From: VXYL01 sp965203685 | Lineage (GTDB): Bacteria; Pseudomonadota; Gammaproteobacteria; Pseudomonadales; Azotimanducaceae | Assembly (NCBI GenBank): GCA_965203685.1 | Contig: OZ241908.1 | Span: 4,154,001 to 4,218,000 of the forward strand | Length of the DNA: 64,000 nt | Direction of reading: 5' to 3' | Part shown: piece after piece, positions 28,779 to 37,729 of the stretch | Layout: the number at the start of each line of letters is the position of its first letter | Numbering within the stretch: the first letter of the stretch is position 1 | Notes under the pieces: model-generated | Told to the model about the DNA's origin: nothing | Database searches by the model: none | Seen by the model: the letters and a program-made list of their open reading frames with translations, nothing else | Translations under genes and position numbers: made by a program

Positions 28779-31700
28779 CTACTGGGTTACACCGACCGTC
28801 CAGCCCGAACCCCAGTTCGCGATGTCGGAGCCGATGACCGTGTCGCCCGCGGGGTCGAGGCCCGCCGGGAGAGCAACGGGGTTGGGCGTCGTGCCATCCT
28901 GGGTGACATTGACCGAGCCATCGAGGAAGTCCTGAACGAGTTGCACTTCGTCCTGGGCCGTGTCGGCATCGTCGCGCGTATCGTTGATCGTCGCGCAGTC
29001 GAGACCAACGCCCTGGAACGTAATCCGGGTATTGAGCAGGTTCACCGACTCGCCATCGACACGCACACACTGATCCGAACCGGAGACCAACGTGTTGTAC
29101 AGGTGCACGCCAGTGCCACGGCGCAACCGGAGCGCGCGTTCGGTGGAGTTGCCCACCATCGTCGCGTTGGCGATCGTCGGTTCGGAGATCGGGGTCGCCT
29201 GCTCGGCCTGCTCCCGGTTGTCCGCCTCGATCAAGTGGTCGCCAGCACCCTCGGTCTGCTCGATGTGCAGGTATTGAATGCTGCCCGTCCACCCGTCGGT
29301 CCAGTCCAGGCTGTCGTCGGCGTTGCCGACGAGCACCACGTGGGTCGCATCGACCGTACCCCCGAAGAACTCGACACCGTCGTCGAGGTTGTTGTAGACC
29401 TCGATGTAGTCGACCTCGGTGCCATCGCCTACGCCCTGGAAGGCAATGCCGTTCAACTGGTTTTCCGGGTCAACGTTCGAGCCCGCGAACTTCACGACGA
29501 CGTAGTGGAGCCTTCCACTCGAGTCGTTCGGATCGGCACCGCCGAAAAGGCCGGAGTTCGCCTCGCCTTCCTTGGTGCACTGCGCCGTGCCCCCGGTGGC
29601 ACCCTGCGGACAGTCGTTGATCGGCGCATTGCCGTTGATCACGAGACCGCCCCACAGTCCCTGGGTGGTCTCCGGGTTGGCGATGTCCCCGTTGACATCG
29701 TCCACCGCCGTGAACGTGATCGGGGCATTCCTCGTGCCGTTGGCGAGAATCTGCGATCCACGCGAGACCACGAGGAAGTCGGTCGGGTTGTCGCCGATGA
29801 TCGTCGTGCCGGATTCGATGTGCAGCGTACCCGGATCCACATTGTCACCGCCCACGGTGACCTTGCCGTCGAGGACGTAGTAGTTGCTCCTGGTGAGCAC
29901 CAGGTCGCCGACGATCGTGCCGGAGATCTCACAGGTCCGCCGGCCACCGACCTCGTCGATCTGCGTGGTGCCGTTGGGGCATGCGAAATCGGTGTCCGCG
30001 CTCGGCATGGCCACCGTCCAGCCCATGGTCCAGTCCTCGTCGGCACTCTCCACGGCACCGATGAAGTTCGTTGCATCGAAGAAGCTCATCGCGCTCAAGT
30101 CCGCGGCAGGCACCGACTGGCCCGTGGTCGATACATTGCTGCTCGTGCTCAAGAGGCTCGCGATCGCCGCAACGTCATCGCCTTCCACGACCGTGTCGCA
30201 GTCGAACGTGACGCCATCGAACGTGATGCCGCTACCGAGCTGGTTGAGGGATTCCCCTTGGATGCGCAGGCAGTTCTCGCTGTCTTGGACAACGGAGCTG
30301 TAGAGCTCAAGGCCCGTGCCCCGACGGAGCCGGATGCCCCGCTCGCCCGGGTGGCCGGTGATGGTCATGTTGGCGATCTTCGGCCGTGACCGCGGCGTGG
30401 CATTCTCGTCGCCTTCCCGGTTGTCCGCCTCGATGCCGTTGTCACCGGCGTCGGCCCCCTGGTCGATGACCAGGTACTGGATGCTGCCTTGCCAGCCGTC
30501 CGTCCAGTCCAACGAGTCGTCGGCGTTGCCGGTGAGCACGACGTGCTTGGCGTTCACCGTCCCGCCGAAGAACTCGACGCCATCGTCGAGGTTGTTGTGC
30601 ACCTGGATGTAGTCCACTTCCGTGCCGTCGCCGACTCCTTGGAACGCCATCCCGTTGAGCTGGTTCTCCGGATCCACGTTCGAACCGGCGTACTTGACCA
30701 CCACGTAATTCAGTTTGCCGCTCGAGTCGTTCGGATCGGCCCCGCCGAAGAGGCCGGAATTGGCTTCGCCTTCCTTCGTGCAGTTCGCCGTGCCGCCGGT
30801 GGCACCTTCGGGACAATCGTTGATGGGCGCATTGCCGTTGATGACGAGGCCCCCCCACTCGCCGCGCGTCGTCTCGATGGCGACCGAGCCTTCGAGGTCG
30901 GATTGGCTGGTGAGCGTGATCGGCGCCGTCCGCGTGCCGTTGGCGACGATCTGCGAGCCCCGGGAAATGACCAGGAAGTCCACCGCCGTGCCGCCGAAGA
31001 TCGTCGTACCCGCCTGCACGGTCAGCATCGCCGAGGCCTGGTTGTCGCCGCCGATGACCACCTTGCCGACGAGTTCGTAGAGGTTGTTGCTGGTGAGCAG
31101 CAGGTCCTGATTGACGGTGCCGCTCAGTTGGCAGACGCGCTGGTCGTTCAGCGTGCGGCTCGAAACCGCCGTGCCGTCCGGACAACCGAAGTCAGGCTGC
31201 GTGGCGCTCGTCACCGAACCCACATAGGTCCAGCCAGCCGACCAGTCCTCGGTACCGAAGGCGCCGATGAAGTCCACGGCATCGAAGAACGTGTCGCTCA
31301 AGCTCACCGGGTCGACGCTGTCGCCGTTGACCGAGACGTTCGTGGCGCTCGCCAAGTAGGCGGCGACAGCCCCGTCGTCGTCGTTCCGGTTCGTCTGTGC
31401 ACACGCGAAACTAACACCTTCGACCGTGAGGTCGGTGCCGAGCAGGTCGCGGCTCGTGCCGTCGACGCGTATGCAGGTGGCGGAACCATCCACGAAGCTG
31501 TTGCTTAACGCCAAACCCGTTCCCCGCCGCAGCCGCAGCGCGTTCTCGTCGGATTTGCCGAGCACGGTCATGTTGGCGATGCTCGGCTTGGAGCGCGGCG
31601 TCGCGCCCTCGTCGCCTTCCCGGTTGTCGGCCTCGATGGCGTTGTCGGCGGCGTCGGTCTGTTCGATGTAGAGGTACTGAATGCGCCCCGTCCAGCCGTC

Positions 31701-32660
31701 GGTCCAGTCGAGGGAGTCGTCGGCGTTGCCGGTGAGGACAACGTACTTGGCATCGACCGTGCCGCCGAAGAACTCGACGCCGTCGTCCAGGTTGTTGTGG
31801 ACCTGCACGTACTCGACGGTCGTGCCATGGCCGACGGCCTGGAAGGCGATGCCGTTGAGTTGGTTTTCGGGGTCCACGTTGGAACCCGCGAACCGCACGC
31901 TGACGTAGCGCAGCACACCCGAGTTGTCGCTGGCGTTGTCGCCGCCGAAGAGGCCGGAGTTGGCTTCGCCCTCCTTGGTGCAATCGGCGGTGCCGCCGGA
32001 AGCCCCCTCGGGGCAGTCGTTGATCGGGGCGTAGCCGTTGATGACCAGGCCCCCCCAGAGTCCCCGGTCGTTGTCCTCCGCGTCGCCATCGACCTCGGCG
32101 CGCGCCGTGAAGACGATCGGCTGATCCGCCGTGCCGTCCGCCATCAGCGCGCAGCCCTGCTCGATCACCAGGAAGTCGGTGTTGGTCTTGCCGACAACCA
32201 CCGCGCCGGGCGCCATCTCGAGCTGGCAATCCGGCAATCCGCCACCGCTGCTCACCGCCGCGCCATCGGGCGGCGTGATGCGGGCGGCGCCGCCAGAGAT
32301 CTCGAAGATGACGTCGTTGCCGAGCACCAAACCGGCAGGATCCAATGCCGACGTCTCGCTGACATCGATGGTGTAGATCGGCCTGTTGCCGAACGCGGCA
32401 CCCGCGGTCTCGCCAGAGTTCGAGATCACGCTCTCGAGAGCGGTCGGGATCACCGTTGCGACGGTCGTCTCGTCGACCGGCTCCTCCGTGCCCGTGTCGT
32501 CGTCATCGTCGTCGTCATCATCGTCGTCGCCGCCGACGTAGACCGGCACTTCGACGACGACCGAGCCGGGCGACGCGTTTTCAGACGATCCGCCGCAGGC
32601 GGCGAGGATGCAAGCGACAACGGCGACGGCGCCGAGCCGAAGCAGGTGAATGAGTTCCAT
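28779..32660 (-). CDS. giant triple-repeat outer-membrane lipoprotein
   Basis: This 1293-residue lipoprotein has a lipobox ILAAC with the modified cysteine at residue 22. An 11-residue poly-aspartate run (45-55) lies in an acidic linker. Three repeats of about 400 residues follow, each with GGLVINGxAPINDCP, a KEGEANSGLFGG segment, NNLDDGVEFFGGTV, WTDGW.G.IQYL and LRLRRGTG. The pattern suggests a right-handed beta-helix-like fold, possibly calcium-binding through its many Asp/Asn residues. ATG 32660 has GGGGAAAG upstream. It precedes the TonB receptor by 32 bases. I do not recognise a proven function; a surface ligand-binding or polymer-binding role is inferred. Confidence 0.85.
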   Translation of the reverse strand: MELIHLLRLGAVAVVACILAACGGSSENASPGSVVVEVPVYVGGDDDDDDDDDDDTGTEEPVDETTVATVIPTALESVISNSGETAGAAFGNRPIYTIDVSETSALDPAGLVLGNDVIFEISGGAARITPPDGAAVSSGGGLPDCQLEMAPGAVVVGKTNTDFLVIEQGCALMADGTADQPIVFTARAEVDGDAEDNDRGLWGGLVINGYAPINDCPEGASGGTADCTKEGEANSGLFGGDNASDNSGVLRYVSVRFAGSNVDPENQLNGIAFQAVGHGTTVEYVQVHNNLDDGVEFFGGTVDAKYVVLTGNADDSLDWTDGWTGRIQYLYIEQTDAADNAIEADNREGDEGATPRSKPSIANMTVLGKSDENALRLRRGTGLALSNSFVDGSATCIRVDGTSRDLLGTDLTVEGVSFACAQTNRNDDDGAVAAYLASATNVSVNGDSVDPVSLSDTFFDAVDFIGAFGTEDWSAGWTYVGSVTSATQPDFGCPDGTAVSSRTLNDQRVCQLSGTVNQDLLLTSNNLYELVGKVVIGGDNQASAMLTVQAGTTIFGGTAVDFLVISRGSQIVANGTRTAPITLTSQSDLEGSVAIETTRGEWGGLVINGNAPINDCPEGATGGTANCTKEGEANSGLFGGADPNDSSGKLNYVVVKYAGSNVDPENQLNGMAFQGVGDGTEVDYIQVHNNLDDGVEFFGGTVNAKHVVLTGNADDSLDWTDGWQGSIQYLVIDQGADAGDNGIEADNREGDENATPRSRPKIANMTITGHPGERGIRLRRGTGLELYSSVVQDSENCLRIQGESLNQLGSGITFDGVTFDCDTVVEGDDVAAIASLLSTSSNVSTTGQSVPAADLSAMSFFDATNFIGAVESADEDWTMGWTVAMPSADTDFACPNGTTQIDEVGGRRTCEISGTIVGDLVLTRSNYYVLDGKVTVGGDNVDPGTLHIESGTTIIGDNPTDFLVVSRGSQILANGTRNAPITFTAVDDVNGDIANPETTQGLWGGLVINGNAPINDCPQGATGGTAQCTKEGEANSGLFGGADPNDSSGRLHYVVVKFAGSNVDPENQLNGIAFQGVGDGTEVDYIEVYNNLDDGVEFFGGTVDATHVVLVGNADDSLDWTDGWTGSIQYLHIEQTEGAGDHLIEADNREQAEQATPISEPTIANATMVGNSTERALRLRRGTGVHLYNTLVSGSDQCVRVDGESVNLLNTRITFQGVGLDCATINDTRDDADTAQDEVQLVQDFLDGSVNVTQDGTTPNPVALPAGLDPAGDTVIGSDIANWGSGWTVGVTQ
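28850..32250 (-). repeat. three about 1200-base tandem repeats within the lipoprotein gene
   Basis: The same codons recur at a spacing of about 1200 bases. For example, the KEGEANSGLFGG segment is encoded near 29555, 30755 and 31955, and the NNLDDGVEFFGG segment near 29375, 30575 and 31775. The nucleotide copies are similar but not identical, so this is an older internal triplication. The limits given are approximate. Confidence 0.85.
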
Positions 32661-32780
32661 GTACTTTCCCCAAGAGGTGCCGCAGGCGCGACAAGCCGCG
32701 TGATCTCCCAAGCCGAGGGGCGCGCGGCACGCCCGCATCGACGGTCTAGGAACCTACCGCCGTGCCATGAAGGTTCGGTT

Positions 32781-32795
32781 ACAAAACCGTTTTGT
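32781..32795. promoter_or_regulatory. 15-base palindrome between divergent genes (candidate operator)
   Basis: ACAAAAC-C-GTTTTGT is a perfect 7-base-arm palindrome in the 170-base gap between the lipoprotein start (32660) and the membrane-protein start (32831). It is AT-rich in otherwise GC-rich DNA. Position and symmetry suggest a repressor or activator site for one or both genes. No regulator gene is adjacent. Confidence 0.45.
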
Positions 32796-32830
32796 TATTG
32801 TGACGGTGCCTTAAGGCAAGACGACGCGCG

Positions 32831-34114
32831 TTGCGGACATATTGGCGTTTCTACTGGCCGCTCGCCCTGACCGGCGTCGCCATGGTGCTCGCGGTTCAGT
32901 TCCAGAACGGCGCGCTGGCACGTTATCCGAACGCGGTCACGGAACTCGCGGTGTTCGCGTTGGCCTCCAGCACGTTCGGCTTTCTCAACGCCGGGCTCAA
33001 CTTCGCGCCGCAGCTATCGAACGTGTTCGCCCGCAGCCCTCACGGCAAGCGGTTGAGTCACCGTTTCATCGCGGTGTGGAGCCTGGTCCTGACCATTCCC
33101 CTGGCCTTGATCGCAGGGACGCCGGGCGGGGCCGCCGGCGTCGCGCTGGCGTATGGAATCGACGCCTCGTTGACCGAGCGGGTGATCGAGTACCTCCTCT
33201 ACATGCTGCCGCTGTTGTTCATCACCGCGCAGCGGATGTTCTACACGGGGCTCCTGGTCCAAGCGCAACTGACGGGCTGGGTGACCACGCTGAACGCAGT
33301 CTTCCTCGCCGCGTCAGTCGCGGCACTCGTGATCGGCTTCGCGGTCGGCCTTGAACCCGTGCTCACCATCGTCGGTGCGCAGACCATCGCCGGTCTCCTG
33401 CACTGGGCCCTGACGGCGCTGGTCTACCGTCTTCAATACCGGTGGCCCGTCACCCTCGAGCACGAGACCTTGCGCGTTGCCGAGCTCTTGCGCTTCTTCC
33501 TGCCGATGACTGCCACCGGCGTGATGTTCGCCATCAGCCGCCCCGTGCTCTATGCCTTCGTCAGCCGCATGCCCGAGGGCATCGCCAGCATCGCAGCGCT
33601 ACGCGTGGCTTTCGACTTCAGCACGATGTTCCAGCAGGCGGCGAACCAGTTCCGGCACTTCTTCGTGACCTTCGGATTGGACGACATCCGGACCAAGCGT
33701 CGGTTCATGACTCTCGTTGGTGCCGGCCTCACCGCCATCATGGTGGGCATCGCGTCGACCCCGCTGGCGCAGTGGATCCTAGGAGGCTTGCTCGGCATCC
33801 GCGGCCGGGTACTCGACCACGCCACGGAAGTCCTGTTGGTGATGTGCCTGATGCCCGTGGTGATCATCGCGCGCAATTACTTCCACGGCACGCTGATGGT
33901 CAAGCGCCGCACCGGCGGCATGGCCATCGGCGGCGTGATGCGCGTGCTGGCCATAGCCGTTCTCGCCCAAGCGGCGTTCGCGGCGGGATGGCTCGACCAT
34001 GTCGTCGCCGCGTTCATCCTGCTGCTCGGTTTCGTTGCGGAAACGGTCGTCGTGCTCGTCGGGCATACGCGACTCACGAGACAGGCCGTGGCTCCGGGGC
34101 AACCAACGCCTTGA
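32831..34114 (+). CDS. MOP-superfamily (MATE/flippase-like) membrane protein
   Basis: This is a 427-residue inner-membrane protein with about 12 hydrophobic segments. Two similar halves each begin with a W/F-rich helix (WRFYWPLALTGVAM and LRFFLPMTATGVMF), a layout typical of MOP transporters such as MATE exporters and polysaccharide flippases; ANKH-like proteins are another option. Only the TTG at 32831 allows the first helix: an in-frame stop lies 30 bases upstream and the next ATG is inside helix 1. Substrate unknown. It diverges from the repeat lipoprotein. Confidence 0.7.
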   Translation: MRTYWRFYWPLALTGVAMVLAVQFQNGALARYPNAVTELAVFALASSTFGFLNAGLNFAPQLSNVFARSPHGKRLSHRFIAVWSLVLTIPLALIAGTPGGAAGVALAYGIDASLTERVIEYLLYMLPLLFITAQRMFYTGLLVQAQLTGWVTTLNAVFLAASVAALVIGFAVGLEPVLTIVGAQTIAGLLHWALTALVYRLQYRWPVTLEHETLRVAELLRFFLPMTATGVMFAISRPVLYAFVSRMPEGIASIAALRVAFDFSTMFQQAANQFRHFFVTFGLDDIRTKRRFMTLVGAGLTAIMVGIASTPLAQWILGGLLGIRGRVLDHATEVLLVMCLMPVVIIARNYFHGTLMVKRRTGGMAIGGVMRVLAIAVLAQAAFAAGWLDHVVAAFILLLGFVAETVVVLVGHTRLTRQAVAPGQPTP

Positions 34115-34154
34115 CGTCGGCACGAGGCGAGAAGCGGCACGTTCTCCGTCGAGT

Positions 34155-34177
34155 CCGCGCGCCCATAGGGCGCGCGG
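34155..34177. terminator. hairpin between convergent genes
   Basis: CCGCGCGCCC pairs with GGGCGCGCGG (10 bp) around the loop ATA. It lies between the stop codons of the MOP-like gene and a TonB receptor gene that point towards each other. There is no T-run, so its termination strength is uncertain. Confidence 0.5.
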
Positions 34178-34186
34178 CGGCGTCCC

Positions 34187-36685
34187 CTACAGCCTATAGT
34201 TCAACTGAACCCCAAATGTGCGCGGTCGACCGAACCGGTAGCCCACCTGGTTGAGTTCGTAGACCACGGTCTCGTCGAACAGGTTGCGGATGTAGGCACC
34301 GACCTGCCAGTCGTCGCGGCCTAAGAGAAGCTTGGCGTCGAAGGTCTCGTACGCGGGCGCCGGCCGCTCGTTGTTGGCGGTGTTCCAGGACTCCGCGATC
34401 ATATAGCCGTCCAGGCGCGCCTGGGCGTTGTAGCCGGCAAGGACGAAGTCGTACATCAAAGCGGCGTAGCCACTGTACTCCGGCGCGTTGGCCAAGCGGT
34501 TTCCTGGCTCGATGGCGACGCCGCCGTAGCGGCCCCGGCCCGCAGCCCCGATCACGGCCTCCCAGTTCCAGTCGCCGCCGAAGTTGAGTCGCAGGTTGTC
34601 GGTCAACACCGTGCGGATCTCGAAGTCCATCCCCTGGCTCTCGGCGGTGCCGCCGTTGATGTTGTAGTTGAACGGCAGCGGCGAGACGCCCGGAATGTCC
34701 GGAATCTCGTCGCTGACGCTGATGATCGTGTCCTGCCAATCGAGCTGATAGAGAGAACCGACGAAGCTGACGCGACCGTCCGCGACGGTCGCCTTGATGC
34801 CCAGTTCGTAGTTGACGACCGAGTCGCCATCGACCTCCTGCAGGTCGTTCAAGTTCTGGTAGTACTGCTCGGCGGCGGGATTCCCGGCGCGCACCGCGTC
34901 CAGTTCGGCGATCCGCGTGGCGAGCCCCGTGTTGATGATCCCCGGCCGGAACCCGGATGAATACGTACCGTAGATCATCAGGTCCGTCTTCGGGCGCCAA
35001 GTGACCGTGACCTTCGGCGAAAGGAATCGGCTCGGCGTGGAGAGGGACCTGTCCGGGTTGTCGCGAGAGTCGCTGCCAGCCGGGGCGAGGTCCAGGTCGT
35101 ACTGCACCCGCGCTGAGCGCGCGCCGACGAGGATCTCCCACTGTTCGTTGAAGCGGTACGACACCTCGCCGAAGAGCGACTCCTCGCCGAACGTGCGGAA
35201 GTTGGTCGTGCCCGGGAAAATCGCGGTGTTCAGCCACAGCACGATCGCCTGTTGGGTGGCCAACGGCACGCCCTGATAGAACGAATACTGCAACGCGCAG
35301 TGCGTGTCGATGTCATCGTAGAGTGGCGAGCCGCCCTCGTGGCATTCGCTGTGGCGCGTGCCCTGGGATTCGTCGTCCTTGTAGTAGCCGCCCACGGTCC
35401 ATTGCCACGGCCCATCCGTAGTGGACACGAGCCGAAGTTCCTGGACGAAGCGCTCGGTTGCCCGGTAGAAGATGCCGTCACCACCGAGGCTCGCCAAAGT
35501 GCCCGGGCCACAGCCTGGGACGGCCCCGAGACATGCCGCCGCATTCACTAGACCGCGCAGCCCCGCCGAGAACCTAGGACTCGTCTCCTCGGAGTACGCG
35601 GTCTGGCGGTCGAAGTACGAGGTGGAAGAAACCAGGTCGGCGAATCCGAGTTCCCAGTCGACGTTGAAGTTGTACATCGCCTGGTCGTCCCAGCCGCCGC
35701 TCGTGTGCGTCGGGTGCGCCAGGTGTGTGACGTACGGGTCGCGGCCGAACTGGTCGAACTGGCCCGCGCAAGTCGTGCCGGGCAAGTCGTACTCCGGGAA
35801 CTGGCCTCCCGGATCCGACGGCGTCGACTCCGTGAAGCAGTGGTAGCCGAGGCCGGGGCCACCGTAGTCCCCGTTGATGATGTTGACCATCGCCGAGATC
35901 TCGACCGTGTCGCTCGGGAACCAGGCCACCTTGATGCGGGCGCCGTCCTCGAGGAACGTGTCCACGTCGTTTTCGTTGCGGGGCGCCACCTGGTCCAGGA
36001 TTCCCACCCGGTCGCGACGGTACGCGACCAAGCGCGCCGCGAGGCGGTCGCCGAGGGGAATGTTGACCATCGCATCGGCGCGGTAGGAAAGGCCGTCGGA
36101 CTCGCCGATGTCCTCGACGTTGGTCTGGAACGAGTAGTCGAAGCCGCTTGGGTCGGGCTTCTTGGTGATGTAGCGGATCGAGCCGCCGAGGTTGCCCTCG
36201 CCGTACAGCGTTCCCTGCGGCCCTTTCAGGACCTCGACGCGCTCCATGTCGAACAACGCGCCCAGCGTCTGGGACAGTCCACCGGTATTGCTGTCGGTCA
36301 TCGGCAGGTTGTCCGTGTAGACGCCGACCATGGCGCCGCCGCCGCCGGACGGTGGCGTCAGCCCCCGGACCGACAACGTGTTGTAGGTCTGCGAGTTGGT
36401 GCGGTACGCCAACCCGGGGATCGACTGGTAGAGCGTCTGGATGTCCTCGATGCCCTTGGCAACGATCTCGGCGTCGGTGACCGCCGAGATGGTCAAGGGT
36501 GTGTTCATCAACCGGGTATCCCGGTAGGTCGCCGAGACGATGATCTCCTCGATGTCCTCGCCCTGTTCTTCCTCCTCGCCCTGTGCGGGCGACGCGTCGT
36601 CCTGGGCGAGCGCGGGCGATGCGCCGAGCAGGAGAACTCCGGCCAAAGCCGGGGCAAGCAAGCGAAGCGGATCCGTTACGGTCAT
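34187..36685 (-). CDS. TonB-dependent receptor
   Basis: This 832-residue outer-membrane receptor has a signal peptide ending near SPALAQ, an acidic linker, a TonB-box-like IEEIIVSATYRD, and a plug with LSVRGLTPPSGGGGAMVGVYTDNLP and MERVEVLKGPQGTLYGEGNLGGSIRY. The barrel ends in FGVQLNYRL. GGAGGAG lies five bases upstream of the ATG. The KGPQGTLYG form resembles receptors often found with organic-compound catabolic genes. It appears to be the last gene of a transport and oxidation cluster on the minus strand (GPH transporter, dioxygenase, receptor). Ligand unknown. Confidence 0.94.
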   Translation of the reverse strand: MTVTDPLRLLAPALAGVLLLGASPALAQDDASPAQGEEEEQGEDIEEIIVSATYRDTRLMNTPLTISAVTDAEIVAKGIEDIQTLYQSIPGLAYRTNSQTYNTLSVRGLTPPSGGGGAMVGVYTDNLPMTDSNTGGLSQTLGALFDMERVEVLKGPQGTLYGEGNLGGSIRYITKKPDPSGFDYSFQTNVEDIGESDGLSYRADAMVNIPLGDRLAARLVAYRRDRVGILDQVAPRNENDVDTFLEDGARIKVAWFPSDTVEISAMVNIINGDYGGPGLGYHCFTESTPSDPGGQFPEYDLPGTTCAGQFDQFGRDPYVTHLAHPTHTSGGWDDQAMYNFNVDWELGFADLVSSTSYFDRQTAYSEETSPRFSAGLRGLVNAAACLGAVPGCGPGTLASLGGDGIFYRATERFVQELRLVSTTDGPWQWTVGGYYKDDESQGTRHSECHEGGSPLYDDIDTHCALQYSFYQGVPLATQQAIVLWLNTAIFPGTTNFRTFGEESLFGEVSYRFNEQWEILVGARSARVQYDLDLAPAGSDSRDNPDRSLSTPSRFLSPKVTVTWRPKTDLMIYGTYSSGFRPGIINTGLATRIAELDAVRAGNPAAEQYYQNLNDLQEVDGDSVVNYELGIKATVADGRVSFVGSLYQLDWQDTIISVSDEIPDIPGVSPLPFNYNINGGTAESQGMDFEIRTVLTDNLRLNFGGDWNWEAVIGAAGRGRYGGVAIEPGNRLANAPEYSGYAALMYDFVLAGYNAQARLDGYMIAESWNTANNERPAPAYETFDAKLLLGRDDWQVGAYIRNLFDETVVYELNQVGYRFGRPRTFGVQLNYRL

Positions 36686-36771
36686 GTCTACTCCTCCGTT
36701 GACATTGTCGGCGCGTCCCGACTACGAGACGGTCGAACGCCGCTCGTTCGGCGCGCGGCCTCTGCAGGCTC

Positions 36772-37686
36772 CTAGGACTGCCAGCTATTGCGGCCCGAGC
36801 GCAGCGTCTCGTTCCCGTCGGCCTTGAAGCCGCCGTTCTTCTGGTCGAGAAAGGACGGCCCCTCCTCCATCCAGCCCATGTGTTCGTTGAGTCCCGCCAA
36901 CTGGCGGAACACCGGGTTGTTGCCATGCCGGTCGATCACGTCTTGGGGCAACGCGTCGCCGTAGCGCTCCTGCACTTTCCAGTACGGGCGGGCGTGGTAG
37001 ACGGCCAAGTTCAGCCGCAGCCCGGGGATTCTGCGTGGATAGCTGCCATGCCACATGTTGCCGTGCCAGATCACCGCGTCCCCCGCGCGGATTTCCATGG
37101 CCTCCGCCTTCGGATTCGCCGCCGGCCCGTCCAAGAGGACCTCGGAGGGTTCCGGATTGCGCGCCCACTTGTGGCTTCCCGGGACGATCGCGAGGCACCC
37201 GCCTTCCTTGGAGTAGTCGGTCAGCGCGTAGTTGATGTTCGACACCTGGGAATACGGCGGCAGCGGTGCGGGCATGCCGGTGTCCGTGTGCAGCGGAAGC
37301 TGGCCGCCGTCGCCGGGCCCCTTGAAGTGGCACGTCATGGACGAGAGCTGCGCACTCTTGCCGAGCAGGTAGTGCATCAGCGCCACCGAGGTCTCGTTCA
37401 GGAGAATGTCCTGGAAGACCGGGTGGCGTGGCATCAGGTACGGAATGAGCCGCCAATCCGGATGCGAGTCGCCTTTCTCGAAATCCGGCTTGACGCCAGT
37501 CTGGCGCTCGCAGATGTCCGCGAGGGCCTGCCGGGCCGTAGACGCCGTGTCGTCGTCGAGGATTCCGTCGAGCACGGTGAATCCGTAGGCGTCGAGTTCC
37601 ATGACCTGCTTCTCGAGCCCAAGCCGGTCGATCTCGGCCATCACGTCGTTGAGATCCTCGCACGCGGCGTAGTGGTGGCTGTGCAT
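36772..37686 (-). CDS. phytanoyl-CoA dioxygenase family protein
   Basis: This is a 304-residue Fe(II)/2-oxoglutarate dioxygenase-type enzyme. The metal facial triad is represented by HTD in LPLHTDTGMP and the distal histidine in HGNMWHGSYPRR; the arginine in GLRLNLAVYH probably binds 2-oxoglutarate. Substrate unknown: the family hydroxylates many small molecules. ATG 37686 is preceded by AGGGGAGG. It lies 43 bases after the GPH transporter and 86 bases before the TonB receptor on the same strand, so uptake followed by oxidation of one compound is a reasonable inference. Confidence 0.88.
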   Translation of the reverse strand: MHSHHYAACEDLNDVMAEIDRLGLEKQVMELDAYGFTVLDGILDDDTASTARQALADICERQTGVKPDFEKGDSHPDWRLIPYLMPRHPVFQDILLNETSVALMHYLLGKSAQLSSMTCHFKGPGDGGQLPLHTDTGMPAPLPPYSQVSNINYALTDYSKEGGCLAIVPGSHKWARNPEPSEVLLDGPAANPKAEAMEIRAGDAVIWHGNMWHGSYPRRIPGLRLNLAVYHARPYWKVQERYGDALPQDVIDRHGNNPVFRQLAGLNEHMGWMEEGPSFLDQKNGGFKADGNETLRSGRNSWQS

Positions 37687-37729
37687 CCCGCCTCCCCTCA
37701 AGATGAACACGACGAGACTATCACAGCGG

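Noticed and set aside
28725..30389. Plus-strand frame opposite the lipoprotein repeats
   Set aside because: It is an antisense echo of the repeat lipoprotein gene; no domain is recognisable.
29375..31975. CRISPR-like or tandem DNA repeat array
   Set aside because: The repeats are about 1200 bases apart, in frame and protein-coding; they belong to the repeat lipoprotein.
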